Of a DNA stretch of 64,000 nt, positions 45,309 to 53,871 are shown in pieces. Position numbers and translations under genes: made by a program. Below the pieces are notes generated by a model. The model saw only the letters and a list, made by a program, of their open reading frames with translations, was not told the DNA's origin and ran no database searches. The stretch is from contig NZ_JAGKIK010000003.1 in the NCBI RefSeq assembly GCF_017897595.1, positions 1 to 64,000 on the forward strand. The letters run 5' to 3'. The stretch comes from Aquimarina sp. U1-2. GTDB taxonomy: Bacteria > Bacteroidota > Bacteroidia > Flavobacteriales > Flavobacteriaceae. Position 1 is the stretch's first letter; each line of letters begins with the position of its first letter.

Positions 45309-47807
45309 CTACTCTAATATTCCAAATTGTTCGAAATGATGATTAAAATGTTTTGAATTCAGTAAATTCCATTCGAACTTGTTCATATCTCCAAAAACAG
45401 CATTTTTGGTAATGGCTTCCGGGTTTTCTTTAAAATAGGTCTCAAACTCATCATAAGCCTCCAGTAATTTATCTTTGGCAGCAGATAAATTTTCATGTTT
45501 TAAGTCTTCCAACGTTCCTTTTTTTAGTAAAGGATGATTATGTTCTTTAGGCATAGGCCTATGGTTATAGATCATTTCCTGAACCTTTTCTAATTTATCC
45601 TCTGGTGTTGCAATGTCGAAATCCTGAATTTCTCCTAAACCTATCCTAATAGTATACTCCAAATGCTCTACCATATGCTGCGGGGTCATCATTCCCCATT
45701 TCGGTTTAGAATTTTCAGTTAGCTTCGCTAAATATCCTTCAATATTTGATCGATCGACTTGTTCAAACGGTGATTTTTTTTGTACCATTGTCAAAATTGT
45801 CGCAATAGCTGCCAATTCATCTTCTTGATCAAATACTTCTACAAACCACTTTACAATGCCGCTAGGTAATTCTTTACCCCTATGATCGCGATCTATCTTT
45901 TGTTTACATGTTAATCTCACATAAACAGTATCATTGTGATATATAGGCCTTAAGAAACGGCATTCTTCAAGACCATAATTGGCTGCAACCGGACCTTTAT
46001 TCGGATATACAAATAATCCTGCAGCGGCGGCAAGGATAAAATATCCATGTGCAGTACGTTTTTCGAAAATACTTCCACCTAAGGATGTAATATCCGTATG
46101 TGCATAAAAGTGATCCCAGGTAAGGTTTGCAAAATTAATAATATCGGTATCGGTAACCGTACGCTTATGTGTTTTGAGCGACATTCCGGGTTCGATATCT
46201 TCCCAGTGATATGCAAAAGGATGTTTATCAGCTGGTTTATATGCTGAATTTGCTTGGTATATACCAGTAACTTCGGTCAAAGTTGTTGGAGTACCTTGAA
46301 CAGCACATCTTTGCATATAGTGCTTGATACCTCGTATACCTCCCATTTCTTCTCCACCTCCTGCACGACCAGGACCTCCATGAGTTAGCATAGGTAATGG
46401 AGAACCATGACCTGTACTCTGTTTAGCATTTTCTCGATTCCCTACCAAAATACGTCCGTGGTGTGAAGCTGCTCCCACAACGAATTCTTTAGCGATTTTA
46501 TCATCATACGTAAATATTGACGATACAAGAGATCCTTTACCCATATGAGTTAGTGCAATGGCATCATCCAAAGTATCATATGGCATTATGGTAGATACAG
46601 GTCCAAAGGCTTCGATCACGTGAGCCTCGGTATTCTTGAAAGGATAATCTTCTCTTAAAAGGATCGGAGCTACAAATGCCCCTTTTTGAGCATCAGCGCC
46701 TACGGTTTCTATTTTGTCTAAATCGCCATACACCAATTGAGCAGTTTTGGCAATCTTAGACACATTATTTCTGAAGCTTTCAACCTGTTGTTTACTTGCT
46801 AAGGCACCCATTCTTACTTCTTTCAATCTAGGATCACCTATGGTTACTTTATCTAGTTGTTTCCCTAAAGCAATTTGAACATCTTCAACAAGATCTGCAG
46901 GTACAATAATTCTACGAATAGCCGTACATTTCTGACCTGATTTTACGGTCATTTCCTTTCTCACCTCTTTAATAAACAAATCAAATTCTGGTGTTCCTGG
47001 TACTGCATCTTTTCCAAGTACTGAAGCATTAAGGGAATCTGCTTCCATAGTGAATGGCACAGATTCTTCAATTAATCTAGGGTGTGCTTTTAATAATCTT
47101 CCGGTATGAGCAGAGCCTGTAAAAGTAACTACATCTTGAGATGCTACGGTATCTAATATATTTTTGGTCATACCACTTAGGAGCTGTAGTGCACCTTCAG
47201 GAAGAATTCCTGAATCTACAATAACCCTTACTACAGCTTCGGTTAAATATGAAGTTTGAGGCGCAGGTAAAACTACAGCCGGCATACCTGCCATCCAGTT
47301 TACCGCGCATTTTTCTAGCATTCCCCAAATTGGAAAATTGAAGGCATTAATATGTACTGCTACTCCTCTTTTTGGCACCAAAATATGGTGCGCCATAAAT
47401 CTACCTCCTCTTGAAAGATCTACTGGATCTCCTTCTACATGATAGGGTTGATTAGGGAATAGTTTACGCAAAGAAGCATTTGCAAATAAATTACCAAAAC
47501 CTCCTTCAATATCAATCCAACTATCTACTCTCGTAGCTCCGGTTCGATAACTCAATTCATAAAAATCTTCTTTTCTTTTGGTAAGGTATAAAGCCAATTT
47601 TTTGAGCATATTACCACGCTCTTGAAACGTCATTTTTCTAAGGACTTCTCCTCCTTTGGTTCTGCCATATTGCAAAACTTCAGGAATATCAAGACCTCCG
47701 GTAGTAGCGTGACCTATTACTTCACCCGTGACGGCATCGTGCATTACCAATCCTTCGCCAGAACCTGAAACCCATTTACCATTGATATAACTTTCTAATA
47801 TTTTCAA
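45309..47807 (-). CDS. paaZ: PaaZ bifunctional ring-opening enzyme with C-terminal DinB-like domain
   Basis: An enzyme that opens oxepin-CoA and oxidises the aldehyde with NADP. An aldehyde dehydrogenase domain covers about 1-510: the catalytic Cys is in TVKSGQKCTAIRR and a Glu in FTMEADSLNASVLG. A MaoC-type hydratase domain covers about 525-665 (TDTDIINFANLTWDHFYAHT). Standard PaaZ ends near 680; here about 155 further residues follow, with WGMMTPQHMVEHLEYTIRIG and SKHFNHHFEQFGI, resembling DinB/DUF1569 four-helix proteins with possible metal histidines. The start is taken as TTG 47807 (KILESYINGKW), giving 832 residues; the ATG at 47852 lies in repeat sequence and would add 15 residues. Confidence 0.9.
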   Translation of the reverse strand: MKILESYINGKWVSGSGEGLVMHDAVTGEVIGHATTGGLDIPEVLQYGRTKGGEVLRKMTFQERGNMLKKLALYLTKRKEDFYELSYRTGATRVDSWIDIEGGFGNLFANASLRKLFPNQPYHVEGDPVDLSRGGRFMAHHILVPKRGVAVHINAFNFPIWGMLEKCAVNWMAGMPAVVLPAPQTSYLTEAVVRVIVDSGILPEGALQLLSGMTKNILDTVASQDVVTFTGSAHTGRLLKAHPRLIEESVPFTMEADSLNASVLGKDAVPGTPEFDLFIKEVRKEMTVKSGQKCTAIRRIIVPADLVEDVQIALGKQLDKVTIGDPRLKEVRMGALASKQQVESFRNNVSKIAKTAQLVYGDLDKIETVGADAQKGAFVAPILLREDYPFKNTEAHVIEAFGPVSTIMPYDTLDDAIALTHMGKGSLVSSIFTYDDKIAKEFVVGAASHHGRILVGNRENAKQSTGHGSPLPMLTHGGPGRAGGGEEMGGIRGIKHYMQRCAVQGTPTTLTEVTGIYQANSAYKPADKHPFAYHWEDIEPGMSLKTHKRTVTDTDIINFANLTWDHFYAHTDITSLGGSIFEKRTAHGYFILAAAAGLFVYPNKGPVAANYGLEECRFLRPIYHNDTVYVRLTCKQKIDRDHRGKELPSGIVKWFVEVFDQEDELAAIATILTMVQKKSPFEQVDRSNIEGYLAKLTENSKPKWGMMTPQHMVEHLEYTIRIGLGEIQDFDIATPEDKLEKVQEMIYNHRPMPKEHNHPLLKKGTLEDLKHENLSAAKDKLLEAYDEFETYFKENPEAITKNAVFGDMNKFEWNLLNSKHFNHHFEQFGILE

Positions 47808-48000
47808 AATCTTAAATTTTAAATGTAAAATGATAAAGTTAAAAGTGTACATAAACGAGTCACTTGGAAACTTTTACATTTTTCAGTTTTACACTTCATA
47901 TAGTCAAAATTCTAAATCCAAAATGATACCGCCTAAATTAGTTATCACCGCTAACTTTTAAATTTTACATTTTTCGGTTTTACATTTTATATTTCTATTT
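47808..48000. repeat. Degenerate 7-8-base repeats, paaZ-paaJ spacer
   Basis: AAATTTTAAATGTAAAATGA with TTTTACATTTTTCAG and TTTTACATTTTATATT units recur, related to those at 44691-44885. The rest of the spacer to 48117 has no gene; a 12-base inverted pair around GATTCCAGTC is weak. Confidence 0.6.
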
Positions 48001-48117
48001 GTAACGGATTCCAGTCTTCGATGGAATGGGAATTTTGAAGCCCAAACCACATAGTGAATGAGGCAAAAAAATCCAACACTCAAAGTAAACGAAGTGAACG
48101 ACCTCACCACTCACAAC

Positions 48118-49323
48118 CTACACCACTCGCTCAATTACACAAGCATACCCTTGTCCTACTCCAACACACATGGTGATTAAAGCATAACGTTTTTGCTGTT
48201 CTTGTAATTCTAAAGCAGCAGAATATGCAATTCTTGCTCCCGTAACTCCCAGTGGATGTCCAATAGCAATAGATCCACCATTTGGATTTATTCTAGGATC
48301 ATCATCTGCCAATCCCCATTCACGTATGCATGCCAATGCCTGCGATGCAAATGCTTCATTAAGCTCTATGACATCGATATCATTCATAGTGATTCCAGCT
48401 TTTTCTAATGCTTTATTAGATGCTTGGACGGGTCCAATACCCATAATTCTAGGCTCTACACCAACCACGGCAGAGCTCACAATTCTCGCCAGAGGTTTTA
48501 AATCGTATTTTTTTACTGCATCTTCGGAAGCAATAATTGTTGCGGCAGCCCCATCATTTAGCCCTGAAGAATTTCCAGCTGTTACGCTTCCGTCCTTTTT
48601 GAAAGCAGGTTTTAACTTGGCTAGTACTTCTTTACTTGTTGATGGTTTTATGAATTCGTCTTCAGAAAATAAAATTGGATCTTTTTTTCGTTGTGGAATT
48701 TCGACAGTTGTAATTTCTTTTGCCAATCTACCAGATTTTTGAGCCTTAGCGGCTTTCATTTGGCTCCAGTAGGCAAATGCATCCTGATCTTCTCTAGAGA
48801 TATTATATTTTTCAACTAAGTTCTCTGCTGTATTACCCATACCATCGGTTCCATAGAGATCATGCATTTTCTGGTTGACAAAACGCCATCCAAAGCTAGA
48901 ATCATACATTTTAGAATCGTTACCAAATGCAGAGGACGGTTTTGAAATCACATAAGGTCCGCGCGTCATATTTTCTACTCCACCCGATATAAAAAGATCG
49001 CCATCTCCGGCCTTTATAGCCCGATTTGCATGGATAATAGCCGATAACCCCGAACTACACAATCGATTTACCGTTTCTCCCGGAACAGTAAATGGCAACC
49101 CGGCAAGTAGTGCCGCCATTCTTGCCACATTTCGATTATCTTCACCCGCCTGATTAGCACAACCCATAATCACATCGTCATAAGCTTCTTTAGGAATATT
49201 CGGACATTTCTCTACTAGTTTTTCTATTACCAGGGCTCCTAGATCGTCAGTTCGAACAGCAGATAAAGTTCCTTTATAATTTCCAATCGGGGTACGAATC
49301 CCATCTATGATATATGCTTCCAT
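48118..49323 (-). CDS. paaJ: 3-oxoadipyl-CoA thiolase
   Basis: A 401-residue thiolase. The acylated Cys89 is in VNRLCSSGLSAI, AGNSSGLNDGAAA is in the middle, and NPNGGSIAIGHPLGVTGARI and CVGVGQG near the end supply the His and second Cys of the active site. The place in the paa block supports 3-oxoadipyl-CoA (and 3-oxo-5,6-didehydrosuberyl-CoA) cleavage to acetyl-CoA and shorter acyl-CoA, but sequence alone only shows an acetyl-CoA C-acyltransferase. ATG start. Confidence 0.9.
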   Translation of the reverse strand: MEAYIIDGIRTPIGNYKGTLSAVRTDDLGALVIEKLVEKCPNIPKEAYDDVIMGCANQAGEDNRNVARMAALLAGLPFTVPGETVNRLCSSGLSAIIHANRAIKAGDGDLFISGGVENMTRGPYVISKPSSAFGNDSKMYDSSFGWRFVNQKMHDLYGTDGMGNTAENLVEKYNISREDQDAFAYWSQMKAAKAQKSGRLAKEITTVEIPQRKKDPILFSEDEFIKPSTSKEVLAKLKPAFKKDGSVTAGNSSGLNDGAAATIIASEDAVKKYDLKPLARIVSSAVVGVEPRIMGIGPVQASNKALEKAGITMNDIDVIELNEAFASQALACIREWGLADDDPRINPNGGSIAIGHPLGVTGARIAYSAALELQEQQKRYALITMCVGVGQGYACVIERVV

Positions 49324-49392
49324 TTTAACTATCGAATATTAAATTTTGAATGCTGAATATCGAAATGTTTTGAAAACAGCACATAAACATTA

Positions 49393-49758
49393 TTATTTAT
49401 TTTTATTTTGCGAAGTCCGAATGCTTGAAACGAAAATTGCAATTAGTTCATTATTTTCTTTTAAAAGACTTTCTAGTTCTTCATCATCCCTAATCAATTT
49501 TGCTCCTTTTTGAATTTTCAAGTTCACTAATGATTCTCTTAATTCTTTAAGACATAATTTCATTTTATGTTGAAAATCACGAAAGGATTCTGCACTTTGA
49601 GCCTCACCATAATTTAAAGCGGCAGCCGTTGATGACCGAATTAATTGTTTTGATAAATGGTCAGAAGCATAATTTCCATCTAATTTTTTACATGTCGAAA
49701 TAATTTCAACTGAAAATTGAATTAATCTTGCTTCTAAATCATACTTCTTTTCTTTCAC
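49393..49758 (-). CDS. Four-helix-bundle protein (S23/Avd-like), copy 2
   Basis: A 121-residue paralogue of the gene at 44886, with HLSKQLIRSSTAAALNYGEA and RDFQHKMKLCLKELRESLVN. It starts at GTG (KEKKYDLEARLIQFS), at the same alignment place as copies 1 and 3, and no ATG is available there. It lies between paaJ and paaI. Function unknown. Confidence 0.85.
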   Translation of the reverse strand: MKEKKYDLEARLIQFSVEIISTCKKLDGNYASDHLSKQLIRSSTAAALNYGEAQSAESFRDFQHKMKLCLKELRESLVNLKIQKGAKLIRDDEELESLLKENNELIAIFVSSIRTSQNKNK

Positions 49759-49825
49759 TTTTAAAAACCTGTTGTAATCAATACTTCATTATTTGATATT
49801 CCTCTATTCGTTATTCAACATTCAA

Positions 49826-50254
49826 TTATTCCCAATCTTTGTTTGTTCTGTATACAACTCCCTTGAACAGAGCAACAATTTGATCCCCTCTTTTTACTTC
49901 AACGATATTAAATCCTATTTTGGTTTTTGCAATATCTGTCACGGCCTCTGCCGTTAAATAGTCACCTTCTTCTAAAGCTTCAATATGATTTATCGATGTT
50001 TCGATCGAAATTGCATACTTACCATGCGTATTTGCTGAAAATCCAAAAGCGGTATCGGCTAAACTATACGATATCCCCCCATGTGCTTTGCCCATGCTGT
50101 TAAGCATTTCTTTTCTCACCGTCATCCCTACTTTACATCTTCCTTTTTCGACTTCAATAACCTCTATTCCTAACCATTGACTGAAAGGGTCAAGAGACAA
50201 CATCTTTTCCGGAATGGTTTGTGAGTTTTTGAGTATGTGAGTTTCTGAGTTCAT
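49826..50254 (-). CDS. paaI: Hydroxyphenylacetyl-CoA thioesterase PaaI
   Basis: A 142-residue hotdog thioesterase. GKAHGGISYSLADTAFGFSA holds the active-site Asp region of the PaaI family, and SIETSINHIEALEEGDYLTA follows. It hydrolyses ring-hydroxylated phenylacetyl-CoA esters, a rescue function in the pathway. The first codons (NSETHILKNSQ) are encoded by ACTCA-like repeats with an 8-base period, so the N-terminus may be recent. ATG start. Confidence 0.85.
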   Translation of the reverse strand: MNSETHILKNSQTIPEKMLSLDPFSQWLGIEVIEVEKGRCKVGMTVRKEMLNSMGKAHGGISYSLADTAFGFSANTHGKYAISIETSINHIEALEEGDYLTAEAVTDIAKTKIGFNIVEVKRGDQIVALFKGVVYRTNKDWE

Positions 50255-50288
50255 TTAACTATTAAATTTCTTCAACGATTTGAAAACT

Positions 50289-50663
50289 TTATTTACTTTT
50301 TAACATAAGATGTTTTTTGAAAGAAGTTATCATTTTGGATAACTCCGTAATATCGGCTCTATTCTTTTCATCTTGCTCTTCCGTTATAAATCCTCTTAAT
50401 TTAGCTTTTGTACTGCAAACAATACATTCGTGTGCACTATCCCAAGCCATTTGCAAGTATCTATTAAATTGTGCGTTTGAACTTGAAGAACCTTCAGCAA
50501 TATTTAACGCTAACGAATCTGCTGCTCTAATAAATTGAGAAGCGAGTCGGTATGTTTCTTCTTTTGGAAAAGCATTTATTTGATCATTCACAGATTCTCC
50601 GAAGTCAATTGCTTTATTATAAATTATCAAATCTTCGAATTTAAAATGATATCTACTCTTCAT
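50289..50663 (-). CDS. Four-helix-bundle protein, divergent copy
   Basis: A 124-residue four-helix protein, more distant from the other three. FEDLIIYNKAIDFGESVNDQ, RLASQFIRAADSLALNIAEG, NAQFNRYLQMAWDSAHECIV are the usual blocks of free-standing four-helix-bundle proteins in Bacteroidota. It starts at ATG, unlike copies 1-3. It lies between paaI and paaH. Function unknown. Confidence 0.85.
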   Translation of the reverse strand: MKSRYHFKFEDLIIYNKAIDFGESVNDQINAFPKEETYRLASQFIRAADSLALNIAEGSSSSNAQFNRYLQMAWDSAHECIVCSTKAKLRGFITEEQDEKNRADITELSKMITSFKKHLMLKSK

Positions 50664-50747
50664 CTTATTTTAGTGTTTAAGGTACTAAAACAAAAACCTT
50701 TTTCATTATTATAAATCTGTCACTATTTCTCACAAACTCATCTCTCA

Positions 50748-51920
50748 CTAACTCACCACTCCATAAAAAAACCTCCTTTTTTCTTTAACCATCTTTCTTA
50801 ATATTGGACTGCATCTGTAGCGATCTTCTCGATACTCATCATATAGCTTATCAATCGTATTGACGCACCAATCAATTCCTTTTTCGTCTGCCCAACTTAA
50901 AAGACCTTTGGGGTAATTTACACCTTTGGTCATGGCGTTATCTATATCTTCTGCAGAAGCAATATTCCAAAATAGGGCGTCTGCTGCTTCATTGATTAAC
51001 ATCACTAAAACTCTTTCAAAAATATATTGAGCGAGTATTTCGTCTTGTATCGGTTCAGGTTTTTCGCTTCCTTCATCATACTCATAATATCCTTTTCCTG
51101 ATTTTCTTCCTAAATATCCTGCTTCAGATAGTCTTTTTTGTGTAAAAGAAGGTTTGTAGCGAGGATCGTAATAAAATGCCTTGAACACTGCTTCGGTCAC
51201 AGTATAATTCACATCATTACCAATAAAATCCATAAGCTCAAAAGGTCCCATCCTGAAACCGCCTAGAGTTTTTAAACTCCAATCTATGGTCGCTACATCA
51301 GCAATGCCTTCTTCAAGAATTCGAAGTGATTCTCCATAAAATGGTCTCGCCACCCGGTTTACTATAAAACCAGGGGTGTCCTTAGCCAGGGCAACTACCT
51401 TTTTCCAATCCTTTATAGTGTTTATAACCTCTTCAGTAACACCCGGTGAAGTTTGTACTGCTGGAATCACCTCTACTAATTTCATCAAAGGCGCCGGGTT
51501 AAAAAAATGAATTCCGATACATCGTTTTGGATTTTTTAAAGATGATGCTATGGATGCAATAGACAATGACGACGTATTTGAAGCAATAATGGTATTTTCA
51601 GATACATAATTCTCTAGTTCTGAAAATACATTCTTTTTTATTTCCAGATCTTCAATAATTGCCTCTATCGTTAAATTAGCGTCGCCCAGGTCTTTTAAAT
51701 TACTAACATAAAATATATTACCCTGGATACGATTTTTCTCCACCTCATCAATTCTTCCCTTTTCGACCAACCGAGAAAGAATTTTTTCTAACGCATCTTT
51801 ACTTTTTTCCAAGGCCTGTTCGTTAGAATCAAATACTTTTACGGTACAGCCTGCGGTTGCAGCTACTTGAGCGATTCCACTCCCCATGGTTCCAGATCCG
51901 ATGATTCCAATCCTTTGCAT
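50748..51920 (-). CDS. paaH: 3-hydroxyacyl-CoA dehydrogenase PaaH
   Basis: A 390-residue NAD-dependent enzyme. The Rossmann motif is IGIIGSGTMGSGIAQVAAT (residues 3-21), IHFFNPAPLMKLVEVIP holds the catalytic His, FIVNRVARPFYGESLRILEE and GGFRMGPFELMDFIGNDVN form the C-terminal dimer domain. It oxidises 3-hydroxyadipyl-CoA to 3-oxoadipyl-CoA. E. coli PaaH is about 475 residues, so this copy is shorter, but both domains look complete. Confidence 0.9.
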   Translation of the reverse strand: MQRIGIIGSGTMGSGIAQVAATAGCTVKVFDSNEQALEKSKDALEKILSRLVEKGRIDEVEKNRIQGNIFYVSNLKDLGDANLTIEAIIEDLEIKKNVFSELENYVSENTIIASNTSSLSIASIASSLKNPKRCIGIHFFNPAPLMKLVEVIPAVQTSPGVTEEVINTIKDWKKVVALAKDTPGFIVNRVARPFYGESLRILEEGIADVATIDWSLKTLGGFRMGPFELMDFIGNDVNYTVTEAVFKAFYYDPRYKPSFTQKRLSEAGYLGRKSGKGYYEYDEGSEKPEPIQDEILAQYIFERVLVMLINEAADALFWNIASAEDIDNAMTKGVNYPKGLLSWADEKGIDWCVNTIDKLYDEYREDRYRCSPILRKMVKEKRRFFYGVVS

Positions 51921-51923
51921 TTT

Positions 51924-52022
51924 TGATTTCTGATTGTTGATTATTGATTGTTGATTATTGATTGTTGATTAGTCATAATTAATATCGAATATCAAATGTT
52001 AAATATCGAATACTGAAGGTTA
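51924..52022. repeat. Seven-base tandem repeats after paaH start
   Basis: TGATTRT units run from 51924 to 51972, seven in a row with exact 7-base spacing (TGATTGT alternating with TGATTAT). From 51981 a second array follows with AATATCG, AATATCA, AATGTTA, AATATCG, AATACTG units at the same period. No gene is present. Confidence 0.85.
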
Positions 52023-52048
52023 TAATGTCGTTAATAAAAAACATACTT

Positions 52049-52411
52049 CTATTTTGTTTTATTTTTTGAAGTCCGAATACTGGCAACAAAAATCGCAATG
52101 AGTTCGTTATTTTCATTTATCAACTTATCTAGTTGTTCTTTGCTTTTTAGTAAGTCAGCTCCTTTTTGAATTTTTAAATTCACCAAAGACTCTCTCAACT
52201 CCTTTAAACAAATTTTCATTTTATGTAAAAAATCTCTGGATGATTCTGCACTTTGTGCTTCTCCATAGTTAAGTGCAGAAGATGTTACCGATCGAATTAA
52301 TTGTTTAGATAAGTGTTGACAAGCAAAATTTCCTTCCACTTTTCCACATAATACTATTATATCAATCGAAAATTGAATTAATCTTTCTTCTATATCATAT
52401 TTTCTAATCAC
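52049..52411 (-). CDS. Four-helix-bundle protein (S23/Avd-like), copy 3
   Basis: A 120-residue paralogue of 44886 and 49393 (HLSKQLIRSVTSSALNYGEA, RDFLHKMKICLKELRESLVN). It starts at GTG (IRKYDIEERLIQFSIDII). It lies between paaH and paaG. The basic residues and pattern CLKELRES are shared by all three close copies. Function unknown. Confidence 0.85.
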   Translation of the reverse strand: MIRKYDIEERLIQFSIDIIVLCGKVEGNFACQHLSKQLIRSVTSSALNYGEAQSAESSRDFLHKMKICLKELRESLVNLKIQKGADLLKSKEQLDKLINENNELIAIFVASIRTSKNKTK

Positions 52412-52469
52412 TCTTTTTCATTTGGTTTTTCCTTCATCATTCAACGTTGCTATATTCGATATTCGTTAT

Positions 52470-53249
52470 TCATTTCCCTTTAAAAACAGGTTTCCTTTTT
52501 TCTATAAATGCGTTTACACCTTCTTGATAATCTTCGCTCTCTGCTGCTTCAATTTGCAATTCAGATTCCATTGCTAATTGTTGTTCAAGATTATTGGTCA
52601 TAGACTGATTCAATAATCTTTTTGTTAATCCAAGCGCTTTTGTGGGCATTTGAGCCAGCTGTATTGCCAGTTTATGAACCTCTTCCGCAAAAATTTCTGA
52701 AGAAAACACCTTGTACAACATCCCTAATTGTTCTGCTTCTTTTGCATTTACTTTATCGCCAAGCATCATAAGTGCAGATGCTTTTTGAAAACCAATTAGT
52801 CGAGGTAGAAAGAAAGTTCCTGCACTGTCAGGAATTAATCCTATTTTACTAAATGCCTGAATAAAACTCGCTGACTCTACAGCCACAACAATATCACAAG
52901 CTAAAGCAATATTGGCTCCTGCTCCGGCTGCTACGCCGTTTACAGCAGCAATAATTGGTTTTTCTATTGTTCTAATTCTTTGTACAATAGGATTATAGTG
53001 CTCTTCCAATATTTTTCTGAACCCCGGATTTAACTCTGGAGACGTGACTTCGTTAAGATCCTGACCTGCACAAAAAGCCTTTCCATTACCCGTTAGAACG
53101 ATAGCTCGTACCTCATTATTTGTTTTGCAATCGTCTAAAGTCTTCTGCAAAAGCAAAGCCATTTCTCGATTGAAGCTATTAAAGGTTTCTGGTCGGTTAA
53201 GGGTAATTGTTGCAATGTTGTTTTGTATCTGTAATTCTATTGAAGGCAT
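52470..53249 (-). CDS. paaG: 2-(1,2-epoxy-1,2-dihydrophenyl)acetyl-CoA isomerase PaaG
   Basis: A 259-residue crotonase. NRPETFNSFNREMALLLQ and GKAFCAGQDLNEV form the oxyanion region, and FSKIGLIPDSAGTFFLPRLIG matches the PaaG hallmark with the catalytic Asp in the IPDSAG loop. It isomerises ring-epoxyphenylacetyl-CoA to oxepin-CoA. It precedes paaH via a four-helix gene and follows paaD by 6 bases on the coding strand. ATG start. Confidence 0.9.
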   Translation of the reverse strand: MPSIELQIQNNIATITLNRPETFNSFNREMALLLQKTLDDCKTNNEVRAIVLTGNGKAFCAGQDLNEVTSPELNPGFRKILEEHYNPIVQRIRTIEKPIIAAVNGVAAGAGANIALACDIVVAVESASFIQAFSKIGLIPDSAGTFFLPRLIGFQKASALMMLGDKVNAKEAEQLGMLYKVFSSEIFAEEVHKLAIQLAQMPTKALGLTKRLLNQSMTNNLEQQLAMESELQIEAAESEDYQEGVNAFIEKRKPVFKGK

Positions 53250-53255
53250 TTTATT

Positions 53256-53759
53256 TTACTTTAAACATTTAAAATAATCGAAAGGTTCCAGGCAATCTTC
53301 GCATTGAAAAAGTGCTTTGCAAGCTGTAGATCCAAATTGACTCACCAACGTAGTATTGTGGGAACCACAATTTGTGCATTTCACTACCTTTTTGTTCCCC
53401 AAAAGTGCTTCTTTGTCTGCATTTTCTTCTAAAGGAGCAGCAATACCGTATTCTTCAAGTGCTTTTCTACCTCTTGGTGTGATCCAATCGGTAGTCCATG
53501 CTGGGGTTAATACCAGAGATACTTCGGCCTTGATATTAGCCTCTTTGAAAGCCCGGATGATATCTTCTCCCATCACATCCATCGCCGGACAACCACTATA
53601 AGTTGGTGTAATTTTAACCTGAGCAATTGATTCTAACATTTTTGCAGAACGTACGACGCCCATGTCCATGATCGACAATACGGGTATTTCTGGATCATGT
53701 ACTTTTTCCAGAATAGGAATTAATTGAGGGTCGATATGTTGTTCTAGCGTTATTGTCAT
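53256..53759 (-). CDS. paaD: Phenylacetyl-CoA epoxidase subunit PaaD
   Basis: A 167-residue protein. The N-terminal MIP18/DUF59 domain (LEKVHDPEIPVLSIMDMGVV, PTYSGCPAMDVMGEDI) is followed by a zinc-ribbon-like tail, KCTNCGSHNTTLVSQFGST, ACKALFQCEDCLEPFDYFKC. PaaD helps mature the iron site of the epoxidase complex in E. coli. The start is ATG 53759; a TTG directly before it is part of the same frame. It lies between paaC and paaG. Confidence 0.9.
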   Translation of the reverse strand: MTITLEQHIDPQLIPILEKVHDPEIPVLSIMDMGVVRSAKMLESIAQVKITPTYSGCPAMDVMGEDIIRAFKEANIKAEVSLVLTPAWTTDWITPRGRKALEEYGIAAPLEENADKEALLGNKKVVKCTNCGSHNTTLVSQFGSTACKALFQCEDCLEPFDYFKCLK

Positions 53760-53762
53760 CAA

Positions 53763-53871
53763 AAAATATAAATTTCAAACTCTAAATGTAAAAGTCTAAA
53801 GTGAATTGATTTTACACAATTATATTTTTACATTTTGCATTTTTAGTTTTACATTTTGCAGTTTAATTCTC
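53763..53871. repeat. TTTTACA-type repeats between paaC and paaD
   Basis: TTTTTACATTTTGCATTTTTAG and TTTTACATTTTGCAG units recur in the 112-base spacer, like the other spacers. No gene. Confidence 0.6.

Noticed and set aside
48326..48742. 138-residue frame opposite paaJ
   Set aside because: It is antisense to the thiolase and has no recognisable motif or promoter.
44886..52411. Diversity-generating retroelement
   Set aside because: The four-helix genes resemble Avd, but there is no reverse transcriptase or template/variable repeat pair in the window.
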